DNA from: Pedococcus sp. 5OH_020
GTDB taxonomy: Bacteria > Actinomycetota > Actinomycetes > Actinomycetales > Dermatophilaceae
Length of the DNA: 64,000 nucleotides
NCBI RefSeq assembly: GCF_027812955.1
Contig: NZ_JAPYZV010000008.1
Location: 214,039 to 278,038 of the forward strand
Reading direction: 5' to 3'
Shown: in pieces, positions 14,549-22,684 of the stretch
Layout: every line of letters starts with the position of its first letter
Numbering within the stretch: the first letter of the stretch is position 1
Made by a program: the position numbers and the translations under genes
Notes under the pieces: generated by a model
Told to the model about the DNA's origin: nothing
The model's database searches: none
What the model saw: the letters and a program-made list of their open reading frames with translations, nothing else

Positions 14549-16696
14549 GTGGCTGAAGCCACCACCGCCAAGAAGGCCGCGACGACGAAGTCGAGCTCGG
14601 ACTACAGCGCCCACCACCTGCAGGTTCTCGAGGGCCTGGAGGCTGTCCGCAAGCGACCCGGCATGTACATCGGGTCCACCGACGGTCGCGGGTTGATGCA
14701 CTGTCTGTGGGAGATCATCGACAACGCGGTCGACGAGGCCCTTGCCGGGCACGGAGACCGGATCGAGGTCGTCCTGCACACGGACGGGTCGGTGGAGGTC
14801 CGCGACAACGGCCGCGGGATACCGGTGGACATCGAGCCCAGGACCGGCCTGACGGGCGTCGAGGTCGTCTTCACCAAGCTGCACGCGGGTGGCAAGTTCG
14901 GCGGTGGCTCCTACACGGCATCCGGGGGGCTCCACGGGGTCGGTGCGTCGGTGGTCAACGCCCTGTCGTCGCGTCTCGACGTCGAGGTGGACCGGGGCGG
15001 CAAGACCTATGCGATGAGCTTCCGGCGCGGTGAGCCGGGCTACTTCCCCGACGTCGCGTCAGGAGACAAGGACCCGGACCACGAGTTCACGCCGTACGAG
15101 CGAACCAGCGAGCTCGCAGTGGTCGGCAAGGTCCGGCGCGGGGTGACCGGCACCCGGATCCGCTACTGGGCCGACGGCCAGATCTTCCTCAAGGACGCCA
15201 CCTTCGACTACGACCTGCTCGTCGCGCGAGCCCGGCAGACCTCGTTCCTCGTGCCCGGCCTCGCCCTGGTCGTCCGTGACGAGCGCCGGCTGCCCGGGAC
15301 GCCGGGGGAGCACGGCCCGCACGAGGAGACGTTCCTGCATGACGGCGGGATCTCGGAGTTCGTCGAGTTCCTCGCGCCGGACGCGCCGGTCACCGACGTG
15401 TGGCGGCTGCAGGGGACCGGGACGTTCAAGGAGACCGTGCCCGTCCTCGACGCCAAGGGCCACATGAGCCCCACCGAGGTGGAGCGCGAGTGTGTCGTCG
15501 ATATCGCCGTGCGGTGGGGGAGCGGGTACGAGGCCAAGGTGAGCTCCTTCGTCAACATCATCGCCACGCCGAAGGGTGGGACCCACATCGCGGGCTTCGA
15601 GCAGGCTCTGCTGAAGGTCTTCCGCCGCCAGCTCGAGCTGAACTCGCGGCGGCTGAAGGTCGGGAGCGACAAGCCGGAGAAGGACGACGTGCTCGCCGGC
15701 CTCACTGCCGTCGTGACCGTCCGGCTCGCGGAGCCACAGTTCGAGGGCCAGACCAAGGAGGTACTCGGCACGGCGGCCGTCCGCGCCCTCGTGGCCAAGG
15801 TCGTGGAGCAGGAGCTGACCGAGCGGCTGGTCTCCCCCAAGCGAGGGGAGAAGGCCCAGGCGGCCCTGCTGCTCGAGAAGGTCGTCACGGAGATGAAGTC
15901 GCGCATCAGCGCGCGGATGCACAAGGAGACACAGCGGCGCAAGAACGCGCTCGAGACCTCCACGCTTCCGGCGAAGCTCGCCGACTGCCGCTCCACGGAC
16001 GTCGAGAGGTCGGAGCTGTTCATCGTCGAGGGCGACAGCGCCCTCGGCACGGCGAAGCTCGCTCGGTCCAGCGACCACCAGGCCCTGCTGCCGATCCGAG
16101 GCAAGATCCTCAACGTCCAGAAGGCCTCCGTCTCGGACATGCTCAAGAACGCCGAGTGCGCCGCCATCATCCAGGTCATCGGCGCCGGGTCGGGCCGGTC
16201 CTTCGACCTGGATGCCGCCCGCTACGGCAAGGTCATCATCATGACCGATGCTGACGTCGACGGGGCCCACATCAGGACGCTGCTGCTGACGCTGTTCTTC
16301 CGCTACATGCGCCCCCTGGTGGAGGCCGGTCGGGTCTACGCAGCAGTACCGCCCCTGCACCGGATCGAGGTGGTGAACGCCGGCGCGAAGAAGAACGACC
16401 TGATCTACACCTACTCCGAGAAGGAGATGCGTACGACGGTCGCGTCCTTGGGCAAGCGTGGGAAGAACATCAAGCAACCGCTGCAGCGTTACAAGGGTCT
16501 CGGTGAGATGGATGCGGACCAGCTCGCCGAGACGACGATGGACCCGCGCCACCGGACTCTGCGCCGCGTGACGTTGCGGGACGCAGAGGTGGCCGAGCAG
16601 GTCTTCGACCTGCTCATGGGCAACGACGTGGGCCCCCGCAAGGACTTCATCGTCGACTCGGCCGCGGCGCTGGACCCCGAGCGCATCGACGCCTGA
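14549..16696 (+). CDS. parE: DNA topoisomerase IV subunit B (type IIA, GyrB/ParE)
   Basis: A 715-residue ATPase subunit of a type IIA topoisomerase. The GHKL site is intact: IIDNAVDEALAG (Mg-binding Asn), DNGRGIPV and GGLHGVGASVVNALS. The toprim part holds FIVEGDSALGTAK and IIMTDADVDGAHIRTLLL. The C-terminal block LGEMDADQLAETTMDP is typical. GTG 14549 follows GGAGGAGG. Its partner parC lies about 6 kb away on the other strand, with a sugar-transport cassette between them. No other gyrase gene is in the window, so assignment to Topo IV rather than gyrase rests on this parE/parC pairing and neighbours such as DUF7455, and is inferred. Confidence 0.88.
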   Translation: MAEATTAKKAATTKSSSDYSAHHLQVLEGLEAVRKRPGMYIGSTDGRGLMHCLWEIIDNAVDEALAGHGDRIEVVLHTDGSVEVRDNGRGIPVDIEPRTGLTGVEVVFTKLHAGGKFGGGSYTASGGLHGVGASVVNALSSRLDVEVDRGGKTYAMSFRRGEPGYFPDVASGDKDPDHEFTPYERTSELAVVGKVRRGVTGTRIRYWADGQIFLKDATFDYDLLVARARQTSFLVPGLALVVRDERRLPGTPGEHGPHEETFLHDGGISEFVEFLAPDAPVTDVWRLQGTGTFKETVPVLDAKGHMSPTEVERECVVDIAVRWGSGYEAKVSSFVNIIATPKGGTHIAGFEQALLKVFRRQLELNSRRLKVGSDKPEKDDVLAGLTAVVTVRLAEPQFEGQTKEVLGTAAVRALVAKVVEQELTERLVSPKRGEKAQAALLLEKVVTEMKSRISARMHKETQRRKNALETSTLPAKLADCRSTDVERSELFIVEGDSALGTAKLARSSDHQALLPIRGKILNVQKASVSDMLKNAECAAIIQVIGAGSGRSFDLDAARYGKVIIMTDADVDGAHIRTLLLTLFFRYMRPLVEAGRVYAAVPPLHRIEVVNAGAKKNDLIYTYSEKEMRTTVASLGKRGKNIKQPLQRYKGLGEMDADQLAETTMDPRHRTLRRVTLRDAEVAEQVFDLLMGNDVGPRKDFIVDSAAALDPERIDA

Positions 16697-16722
16697 CGGC
16701 GGGCGCCGGGCCGGAGCGTCGG

Positions 16723-17844
16723 TCAGCGGTCCAGGGCGCCGGCAGAGCCGACCGAAGGCGCCGTCGCGACCGAAGAAGCCGATGTGGTGGTGAGATGTTC
16801 CGGTAGGCGGGTGACGCTGGACCCACCCGAGGTCCTCGTCCGGGGAGGCGCTGTGGACCCCCGTACGACGAGCTCCACCTCGAGCACGTGGTCGTGGGCG
16901 GCGCTGACCTCCTCGCCCTTGAGCGCCCTAAGCATGAGCTCCCCGGCATACCGCCCCTGGGCCTCCACGTCCTGGCGCACGGTGGTGACATCCAGGATCT
17001 GCGCGTGCACGTGGTCGTCGATGCCGATGACCGACACGTCGCCGGGGACGTCCAGGCCATGCCGGCGAGCCGCGGCGATCACCCCGAACGCCATCTCGTC
17101 GGACGCGGCGACCACGCACGTGGGATGGTCAGGTCGGGCGAACAGGCGGTCGGCATGGTCGAAGGCTCCCTGGGCGGTCCAGTCGCATTCGAGGGTCCAG
17201 GCAGGGGGACAGGTGATCCCGTGCTGCGCCAGCACCTCTCCGAACGCCTCGCGCCGGTCGAACGGTGTCTGGAGGTGCGTGACGGAGGCGGGAACGGTGC
17301 CCGCGTAGCCAATGGCCCGGTGCCCGAGCTCCAGGGCATAGCCCGTCGCGAGAGCCATGGCCGCACGGTCGTCCACGCGAACCGAAGGCCATCCGGACTG
17401 CCGGTTCCCCACCGTGACCACGGGCATGTCCAGCCGGTCCAGGAGCGCCCGCTCGGAGGGCTCCGGCGGCACGTTGAGGATGATGGCGCCGTCGGCGCGC
17501 TTCCACAGCATGTTCTGGGTGATGGGCATGCGGGTGTCGAAGGTGGGGCCTTCGAGATCACAGAGCAGGACGTGATGGCCCTCGTCGCGCAGGGTCTTCT
17601 CGATGCCACTGATGACGGTCGCGAAGAACCACCTGTTGAAGTACGGGGTGATCACTCCTATGCCTCGAGTCCGCCCTGAGACGAGACTGGTGGCGGCGGG
17701 GGAGGCGACGTAGTGCAGCTCCGAGGCGGCAGCGAGCACCCGGTCGCGCGTGCGGGGACTCACCCTGTCCACTCCCCGCAAGGCCCGTGACACCGTGGCG
17801 ACGGAGACGCCGGCCGCCTTGGCCACGTCGCCGATGGTGCTCAT
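16723..17844 (-). CDS. LacI-family transcriptional regulator of the sugar ABC operon
   Basis: A 373-residue LacI/GalR regulator. The N-terminal helix-turn-helix reads TIGDVAKAAGVSVATVSRALRG (residues 3-24), with the hinge near 50-60. The periplasmic-binding-like sensor domain includes RADGAIILNVP, ASDEMAFGVIAAARRHGLDVPGDVSVIGIDD. The last 35 residues are a Ser/Thr-rich tail outside the fold. ATG 17844 follows GGGAGG. It is the last gene of the leftward sugar ABC cluster and presumably represses it through the GTAAACGTTTAC operator before the binding-protein gene. The inducer, probably a glucoside, is unknown. Confidence 0.9.
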   Translation of the reverse strand: MSTIGDVAKAAGVSVATVSRALRGVDRVSPRTRDRVLAAASELHYVASPAATSLVSGRTRGIGVITPYFNRWFFATVISGIEKTLRDEGHHVLLCDLEGPTFDTRMPITQNMLWKRADGAIILNVPPEPSERALLDRLDMPVVTVGNRQSGWPSVRVDDRAAMALATGYALELGHRAIGYAGTVPASVTHLQTPFDRREAFGEVLAQHGITCPPAWTLECDWTAQGAFDHADRLFARPDHPTCVVAASDEMAFGVIAAARRHGLDVPGDVSVIGIDDHVHAQILDVTTVRQDVEAQGRYAGELMLRALKGEEVSAAHDHVLEVELVVRGSTAPPRTRTSGGSSVTRLPEHLTTTSASSVATAPSVGSAGALDR

Positions 17845-17879
17845 TGCTACCTCCCCGCGCTGTCGACCTGGGTGGTGAG

Positions 17880-18104
17880 TCAGACGTCGAGGTTCCTCCG
17901 AGACCTCCAGACGAGCCAGCACAGGGCCAGCAGGGCCGCGAGGAGCAGGGCGGGTCCCACCGCCGGCTCCCCACGGACCTCGAGGATGACGAGCTGGAGC
18001 ATCGCCATGAAGGCGAAGAAGCCGAGGAGCCCCAGCAGCAGCTCCAGCCGTTGGGCCTTGGCCCTGACGTTGCCGGAGCTGCTGCCCGGGTTGAACAGTC
18101 CCAT
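17880..18104 (-). CDS. Small two-helix membrane protein of the sugar ABC operon
   Basis: A 74-residue protein with two predicted membrane helices (about 21-43 and 48-66) and a basic C-terminus (RSRRNLDV). The ATG is preceded by GGAG. It lies 24 bp after the second permease gene and 35 bp before lacI, in the same direction, so it is almost certainly in the operon. No family is recognised. Small membrane proteins in this position may modulate the permease, but that is speculation. Confidence 0.7.
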   Translation of the reverse strand: MGLFNPGSSSGNVRAKAQRLELLLGLLGFFAFMAMLQLVILEVRGEPAVGPALLLAALLALCWLVWRSRRNLDV

Positions 18105-18128
18105 GGCTGTCTCCGGGCCGCCTGGCGG

Positions 18129-19037
18129 CTAGCCCTTCACCCCTCCGGCGGTCAGACCCGACACGATCGCCCGCTGGAAGACGAGCACCATGATGATCAG
18201 GGGGACGGTCACGATGGTTCCGGCCGCCATGACGGCGGTGTACGGCTCCTGGTGTGGCTGGGCGCCGGTGAACTGCGCGATGGCCACCGTCACGGTCTGG
18301 GTCTTCGGCGTCGAGAACTGCTGAGCCAGCAGGTACTCGTTCCAGCTCGCGATGAAGGCGAGGATGGCCGTGGTGAACAGGCCGGGAGCCGCCAGGGGAA
18401 GCATGATCTTGCGGAACGCCTGACCGGGCGTACAGCCGTCGATCCGGGCCGACTCCTCCAGCTCCCAGGGCATCTCTGCCAAGAACGCTGTGAGCGTATA
18501 GATCGTCAGCGGTAGCGCGAACGAGATGTTCGGGATGATCAGCGCCTGGTAGTTGACCCCGCTCAGCCAGCCGAAGCTCGAGAACATCTGGAACAGCGGG
18601 GAGACCAGCGCCACGCCAGGGAACATCGACGCCCCGAGGATGACGCCCAGCACGGCGTACTTCCCCGGGAAGTTGAGCCGGGCCAGCGCGTACGAGGCGA
18701 ACACACCCACGAGCATCGCCACCGCCGTGGTGACGACACCGATGATGATCGAGTGCACGAGCGCGGCCCCGAAGTGGTTGCCTCGACCCGTGGAGAACGC
18801 GGTCTTGAAGTTGTCGAGCGTGACGTGCGTCGGCCACGGGGTGCTGTCGAAGGTGTAGCCCACGTCGCGGAACGCGGTGACGATCATCCAGTAGAACGGT
18901 GCAAGTCCCCAGATGACGAGGACCGCCAGACCGAGGTACATCCGGATCTTGGCGTTGCGGTCGCTCCTGAAGTGGATCTCCTGGGCCTCCGTCCGGCCGC
19001 TGGCCGGAGGAGCGGTGGTGGCAGTGGTGGCAGTCAT
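18129..19037 (-). CDS. Sugar ABC transporter permease, MalG/CUT1-like
   Basis: A 302-residue inner-membrane permease with six predicted helices. The cytoplasmic EAA loop, contacting the ATPase, reads EESARIDGCTPGQAFRKIMLP near 192-212. The APFYWMIVTAFR opening and the SWNEYLLAQQF segment after the EAA loop are typical of MalG-type CUT1 permeases for oligosaccharides. It starts one base after the MalF-like gene ends. No ATPase gene is present in the operon; CUT1 systems of actinobacteria commonly share a multipurpose ATPase (MsiK), which is presumed here. Confidence 0.92.
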   Translation of the reverse strand: MTATTATTAPPASGRTEAQEIHFRSDRNAKIRMYLGLAVLVIWGLAPFYWMIVTAFRDVGYTFDSTPWPTHVTLDNFKTAFSTGRGNHFGAALVHSIIIGVVTTAVAMLVGVFASYALARLNFPGKYAVLGVILGASMFPGVALVSPLFQMFSSFGWLSGVNYQALIIPNISFALPLTIYTLTAFLAEMPWELEESARIDGCTPGQAFRKIMLPLAAPGLFTTAILAFIASWNEYLLAQQFSTPKTQTVTVAIAQFTGAQPHQEPYTAVMAAGTIVTVPLIIMVLVFQRAIVSGLTAGGVKG

Positions 19038-19038
19038 C

Positions 19039-20103
19039 TCAGGCTCCGGTCGAGGTGGCGTTGGCGGCGACTGGGTTGCCGGGCTGGGCGTCCTTGTCCT
19101 TCGGCTTCTTCTTGGCGGACGGCGGGCGCTGGATCACGTCCGCGCCGCCGAACTGGATGAAGAGGTAGGCCGTCAGGGCGATGAGGAGGAAGACGATCGT
19201 GGAGAGTGCGGAGGCCCCGTGGAACCCCTCGTTCTTCTGTTTGATCACGAGCATCGACAAGGACGTCGTCCCGCCGGCGCCGCCGGTGAGGATGGCGGGC
19301 AGGTCGTAGATCCGCAGCACGTCCAGGGTGCGGAAGAGGACCGCCACCATGAGAGGCGTCTTGACCAGGGGCAGCGTGATCTTCATGAAGGTCTGCCACT
19401 TGGTCGCGCCGTCGATCTGAGCTGCCTCGTAGACGTCACCGGGGATCAGCTGGAGGCCAGCAAGGATGAGCAGGGCCATGAAGGGCGTGGTCTTCCACAC
19501 GTCGGCGATGATGATCGCGAACTTCGCGGCCAACGGGTCGCTGGTCCACAGCTTGGGGCCAAACCCCACGACGCCGAGCAGCTTGTTGATGATGCCGTCG
19601 TAGGCGAACATGAAGTAGAAGAGCTTGGCCGTGACCGCGGTGGGGATGGCCCAGGGCACGAGGATCGCGGCTCGGACCAGGCCGCGGCCCCGGAAGTCGC
19701 GGTTCATGATCATGGCGAACCAGATGCCGAGCAGCACCTCGATGGCCACGCTGACGACAGTGAAGAAGAGCGTCACCCACAGCGCGTCGTAGAACTGCGC
19801 TCCGATGGTGCCCGGCGGGCAGTCGACGTTGCCGCACTTCTGCAGGAGCCAGTGGGTGTAGTTCGAGAGCCCCGCGTTGCCTCCCTCGACGAAGAGGCCG
19901 GTCGAGGGGTCCAGGCCCGCGTCCTTCTGGAAGGAGAGCTGGATCGCCTTGATCAGCGGATAGATGATGATGACGGTCAGGAACGCGATGGTGGGGGCCA
20001 CGAGCAGCCAGCCCTGGCGTCCCTGACCCGCGTGGAGTCCTTTGCTCTGCTTGACCGGCTTGTTCTTGACCGGCTTGGGTGCCGTGTCCGCAACTGCGCT
20101 CAT
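19039..20103 (-). CDS. Sugar ABC transporter permease, MalF/CUT1-like
   Basis: A 354-residue permease. The first helix is LLVAPTIAFLTVIIIYPLIKAIQLSF. The EAA loop is YEAAQIDGATKWQTFMKITLPLV. The C-terminus is a Lys/Pro-rich cytosolic tail. A periplasmic loop after the first helix (about 65-95, with two cysteines, KCGNVDCPPG) is longer than in many homologues and could hold a disulphide. It heads the permease pair; the binding-protein gene lies upstream, separated by 166 bp with a strong hairpin. It should form a heterodimer with the MalG-like protein. Confidence 0.92.
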   Translation of the reverse strand: MSAVADTAPKPVKNKPVKQSKGLHAGQGRQGWLLVAPTIAFLTVIIIYPLIKAIQLSFQKDAGLDPSTGLFVEGGNAGLSNYTHWLLQKCGNVDCPPGTIGAQFYDALWVTLFFTVVSVAIEVLLGIWFAMIMNRDFRGRGLVRAAILVPWAIPTAVTAKLFYFMFAYDGIINKLLGVVGFGPKLWTSDPLAAKFAIIIADVWKTTPFMALLILAGLQLIPGDVYEAAQIDGATKWQTFMKITLPLVKTPLMVAVLFRTLDVLRIYDLPAILTGGAGGTTSLSMLVIKQKNEGFHGASALSTIVFLLIALTAYLFIQFGGADVIQRPPSAKKKPKDKDAQPGNPVAANATSTGA

Positions 20104-20216
20104 GCCTGCTCCTTGACCGGAAGGATGCGCCTGGGTGGGTGGTGGGGGTCCTCAGAGGGGGGTTGGTGAGGTGGGTGCCAAGCGTGTGAGGAAGGTTCTT
20201 GGCGGGAGATGAAGCA

Positions 20217-20254
20217 CGTCGTGGGGGTGGCCCCGTGAGGCCACCCCCACGACG
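20217..20254 (-). terminator. 16-bp perfect hairpin between the binding-protein and permease genes
   Basis: CGTCGTGGGGGTGGCC (20217-20232) pairs perfectly with 20239-20254 around a 6-nt loop. It lies 16 bp after the solute-binding-protein stop codon and has no U-tract. In sugar ABC operons such stems commonly cause partial termination or protect the upstream message, giving far more binding protein than permease. It also works as a stem on the other strand. Confidence 0.75.
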
Positions 20255-20269
20255 TCGGGACGAGGCCGG

Positions 20270-21559
20270 TCAGCCTCCGGCGGCCGCCTGCATGGCCGCC
20301 TGCATGTCCTTCACAGCGGCCTCGGGCGTCTTCTGCCCCTGGATCGCGGCGTAGGAGTTCTCCTGGATGGCCTGGGTGATGCCCGGGTAGAAGGGCGTCA
20401 CGGGCCGGGACACGGCGTTCTCGATCGAGGTCTTGAGCACCGGCAGGTACGGGTACTTCTTGACGAGCGCCTGGTCGGTGTAGATGGACTCGATCACAGG
20501 GGCCAGCGAGCCCTTCTCCATGTTGGTCTTCTGCTCCTCGGGGCTGGTGAGGAACTTCAGGAAGTCCAGGGCCGTGCCCTTGTTCTTGGAGAAGGCGCTG
20601 ATGGCGGCCATGTGACCACCGAGGGTGGAGGTGCCGGGTCCGCTGACGCCCGGGAGTGGGGCGACGGCGAACTTGCCGATGACCTTCGAGGACTTGTCCG
20701 TGCTGGCCAGGTTGTACACGTACGGCCAGTTGCGCAGGAAGAGCAGCTTGCCGTTCTGGAAGGCCGCCCGGCTCTCCTCCTCCTGGTAGGTGATGGCCTG
20801 CTTGGGGATGTCACCGTTCTTGTAGTGCTCCGCCAGCGCCGCGAGACCCTTGGCTGCCTCCGGTGAGTCAGCGGTGGGCTTGCCCTTCTCGTCCACCATC
20901 TTGGCGCCGTAGGCGTTCATCCACTCGGTGGCGTTGCAGGTGAGCCCCTCGTACTTGGCGAACTGGCCGGCGAAGCAGTCCATGCCGTTCTTCTTGGCGA
21001 TGGAGCACATCGACCACATCTCGTCGATGGTCTTCGGCGGGGTCTTCACCAGGTCGGACCGGTAGTAGAGCATCGCGCCGTCGGACGACGTCGGTGCCGC
21101 GAAGAGCGTGTTGTTGTACGTCGCAGCCTTGACGGTCGGCGCCAGGAAGCCGTCGGTCGGCAGCGCGAGCTTGTCCTTCAGGGGCGTCAGCCATCCCTTG
21201 GCTGCGAACTCCGCCGTCCACACGACATCGACGGAGACCACGTCGTAGCCGGGGTCCTTGGCCTGGAAGTGCTGCACGAGGTCGTCGTGCTGCTGGTCCG
21301 CCTTGTCGGACTGCTCCTTGACGGTCACCTTCTCGTTCGGGTGCTTGGCGTTCCACCGGGCGGCCTGAGGTGCGACCAGGTTGCTGTTGTCCTTGCCCTG
21401 GACGTAGGTGATGGGGCCGTGCTTCTCGGTGCCGGACGCAGCGCCAGAGCTGCTGCTGCCGCTCCCGCTGTTGCCGCCACCACAGGCGGCCACCAGGGCC
21501 ACAGCGGCTACGCCGGCGACTGCCGTGAGGATCCGGCGCTTGTGCAATCGGAGGGCCAT
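20270..21559 (-). CDS. Sugar ABC transporter substrate-binding lipoprotein (CUT1)
   Basis: A 429-residue lipoprotein. The lipobox LVAAC places the lipidated cysteine at residue 26, followed by a Gly/Ser linker. The mature part has the extracellular solute-binding family 1 fold (YDVVSVDVVWTAEFAAKGWLTPL, a tryptophan-rich sugar pocket). General resemblance is to trehalose/maltose binders of the ThuE/LpqY type; the exact sugar is inferred. ATG 21559 has GGAGG upstream; in-frame codons further upstream would run through the operator. It is the first gene of the operon. Confidence 0.9.
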   Translation of the reverse strand: MALRLHKRRILTAVAGVAAVALVAACGGGNSGSGSSSSGAASGTEKHGPITYVQGKDNSNLVAPQAARWNAKHPNEKVTVKEQSDKADQQHDDLVQHFQAKDPGYDVVSVDVVWTAEFAAKGWLTPLKDKLALPTDGFLAPTVKAATYNNTLFAAPTSSDGAMLYYRSDLVKTPPKTIDEMWSMCSIAKKNGMDCFAGQFAKYEGLTCNATEWMNAYGAKMVDEKGKPTADSPEAAKGLAALAEHYKNGDIPKQAITYQEEESRAAFQNGKLLFLRNWPYVYNLASTDKSSKVIGKFAVAPLPGVSGPGTSTLGGHMAAISAFSKNKGTALDFLKFLTSPEEQKTNMEKGSLAPVIESIYTDQALVKKYPYLPVLKTSIENAVSRPVTPFYPGITQAIQENSYAAIQGQKTPEAAVKDMQAAMQAAAGG

Positions 21560-21626
21560 ACGCCCGCCTCCATTTCTCGCGTGGTGCCAAGGCGGACGTG
21601 CCTCGGCAGTGAGGTGAACCGTCCTC

Positions 21627-21655
21627 ATGTAAACGTTTACGCTCCCTGGCCGCAA
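21627..21655 (-). promoter_or_regulatory. Promoter and LacI-type operator for the sugar ABC operon
   Basis: On the minus strand TTGCGG (21650-21655), a 17-nt spacer and TTACAT (21627-21632) form a promoter. The perfect palindrome GTAAACGTTTAC (21629-21640) covers part of the spacer and most of the -10. It has the central CG and half-sites of LacI/GalR-family operators. Binding would block RNA polymerase directly. The likely ligand-responsive repressor is the LacI protein at the operon's end. Confidence 0.82.
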
Positions 21656-21727
21656 TCGTCAGGGGACGTGGCGGCGGTAACGATTGGGTAACTCGGAGTG
21701 GCCGACGCTCGGGCTCGCGACTCCGCT

Positions 21728-22684
21728 TCAGCGCTGCGAGAGGGTGACCGTCCATTCCAGGACCGGGACCGACGGCTTGCCGCAGGACTCCGGGAGGGCC
21801 TCGGCGGCCACCCGTCGCTGGCAGCGCGCGTGCCAGGAGCGACCGTCGACGTGGTCCACGACGTACGAGGCGAAGCCGTCAGCGTCAAAGGGGTCTACCT
21901 CGACGGTCTGCAGTGCCGTCAGCGACCGCTCCCCGGTGACGTGCCGGACCTGGGACTCGGCGGCCTGTCCGGCGGCCGTCAGAGCGCTGCGGCCGCGGTC
22001 GTGCCAGGGGCCGAGGACGGCGGACGGTAGCTCCCCGGCCTCCGCAGCGGCCAGCACCGCGGAGCACATCGGCGGGTCCAGGCGTGCGAGGGTCGCCCCA
22101 TGCGGCAGGAGGACCCCCGTCGGGGCGAACCGGTGCCCTCCGGTGTGCGAGGCCTCCCAGACGCGGCCCGGGTGGCTCGCCCAAGCCTCTAGGGCGACCG
22201 GCCGTCCTCGGACGGCGCAGCACACGTCGCGCCGTCCGTTGGTACACAGCAGCAGGATGGGCTCCGCGGCCGCAGCCCCAGGCATGGAGGCGAGGACCGC
22301 AGCTCGGTCACCACGCGCCAGGGCGTCGAAGTCGAGGTCCAGCAGCGCATCGACCTGCCTCAGCTCGGTCTGCAGGAGCCAGGGCTCCGGACCGCACCAC
22401 GCCAGGTACACCGCCTCGCCCCGTGACTCGTGGTCGTCCGGGTGGCGTCCGGGACGCCGGACCAGGGACAGCCTGCCACCACGCTCCGAACAGGCGGTCG
22501 ACAGCGACTCGCCTAGCGCCACAGGCAGATGCGACTGCGTCGCTGCATCACGGCCCCAGGGGCCCGGCTGCTCCAGAGCGACGAAGAAGGCAGCCCGCGC
22601 CGCCGTCCCGTAGGCCGACACGCGCGCTCCGTCGAACCCCACCGAGCAGGCGTCCGGCGCGCTGTGGCCGTGAGAGAGGCTCAC
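21728..22684 (-). CDS. Sucrase/ferredoxin-like family protein
   Basis: A 318-residue protein of the sucrase/ferredoxin-like family (thioredoxin-like fold). The iron-sulfur-type signature is [18 protein letters not shown] (three cysteines), followed by [20 protein letters not shown]. Members are thought to bind a 2Fe-2S cluster, with largely unknown roles. The GTG start (22684-22682) overlaps the parC stop as GTGA, so translation is coupled to parC. It reads leftward toward the sugar operon promoter. A redox function is inferred from the cysteines and histidines only. Confidence 0.85.
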   Translation of the reverse strand: MSLSHGHSAPDACSVGFDGARVSAYGTAARAAFFVALEQPGPWGRDAATQSHLPVALGESLSTACSERGGRLSLVRRPGRHPDDHESRGEAVYLAWCGPEPWLLQTELRQVDALLDLDFDALARGDRAAVLASMPGAAAAEPILLLCTNGRRDVCCAVRGRPVALEAWASHPGRVWEASHTGGHRFAPTGVLLPHGATLARLDPPMCSAVLAAAEAGELPSAVLGPWHDRGRSALTAAGQAAESQVRHVTGERSLTALQTVEVDPFDADGFASYVVDHVDGRSWHARCQRRVAAEALPESCGKPSVPVLEWTVTLSQR

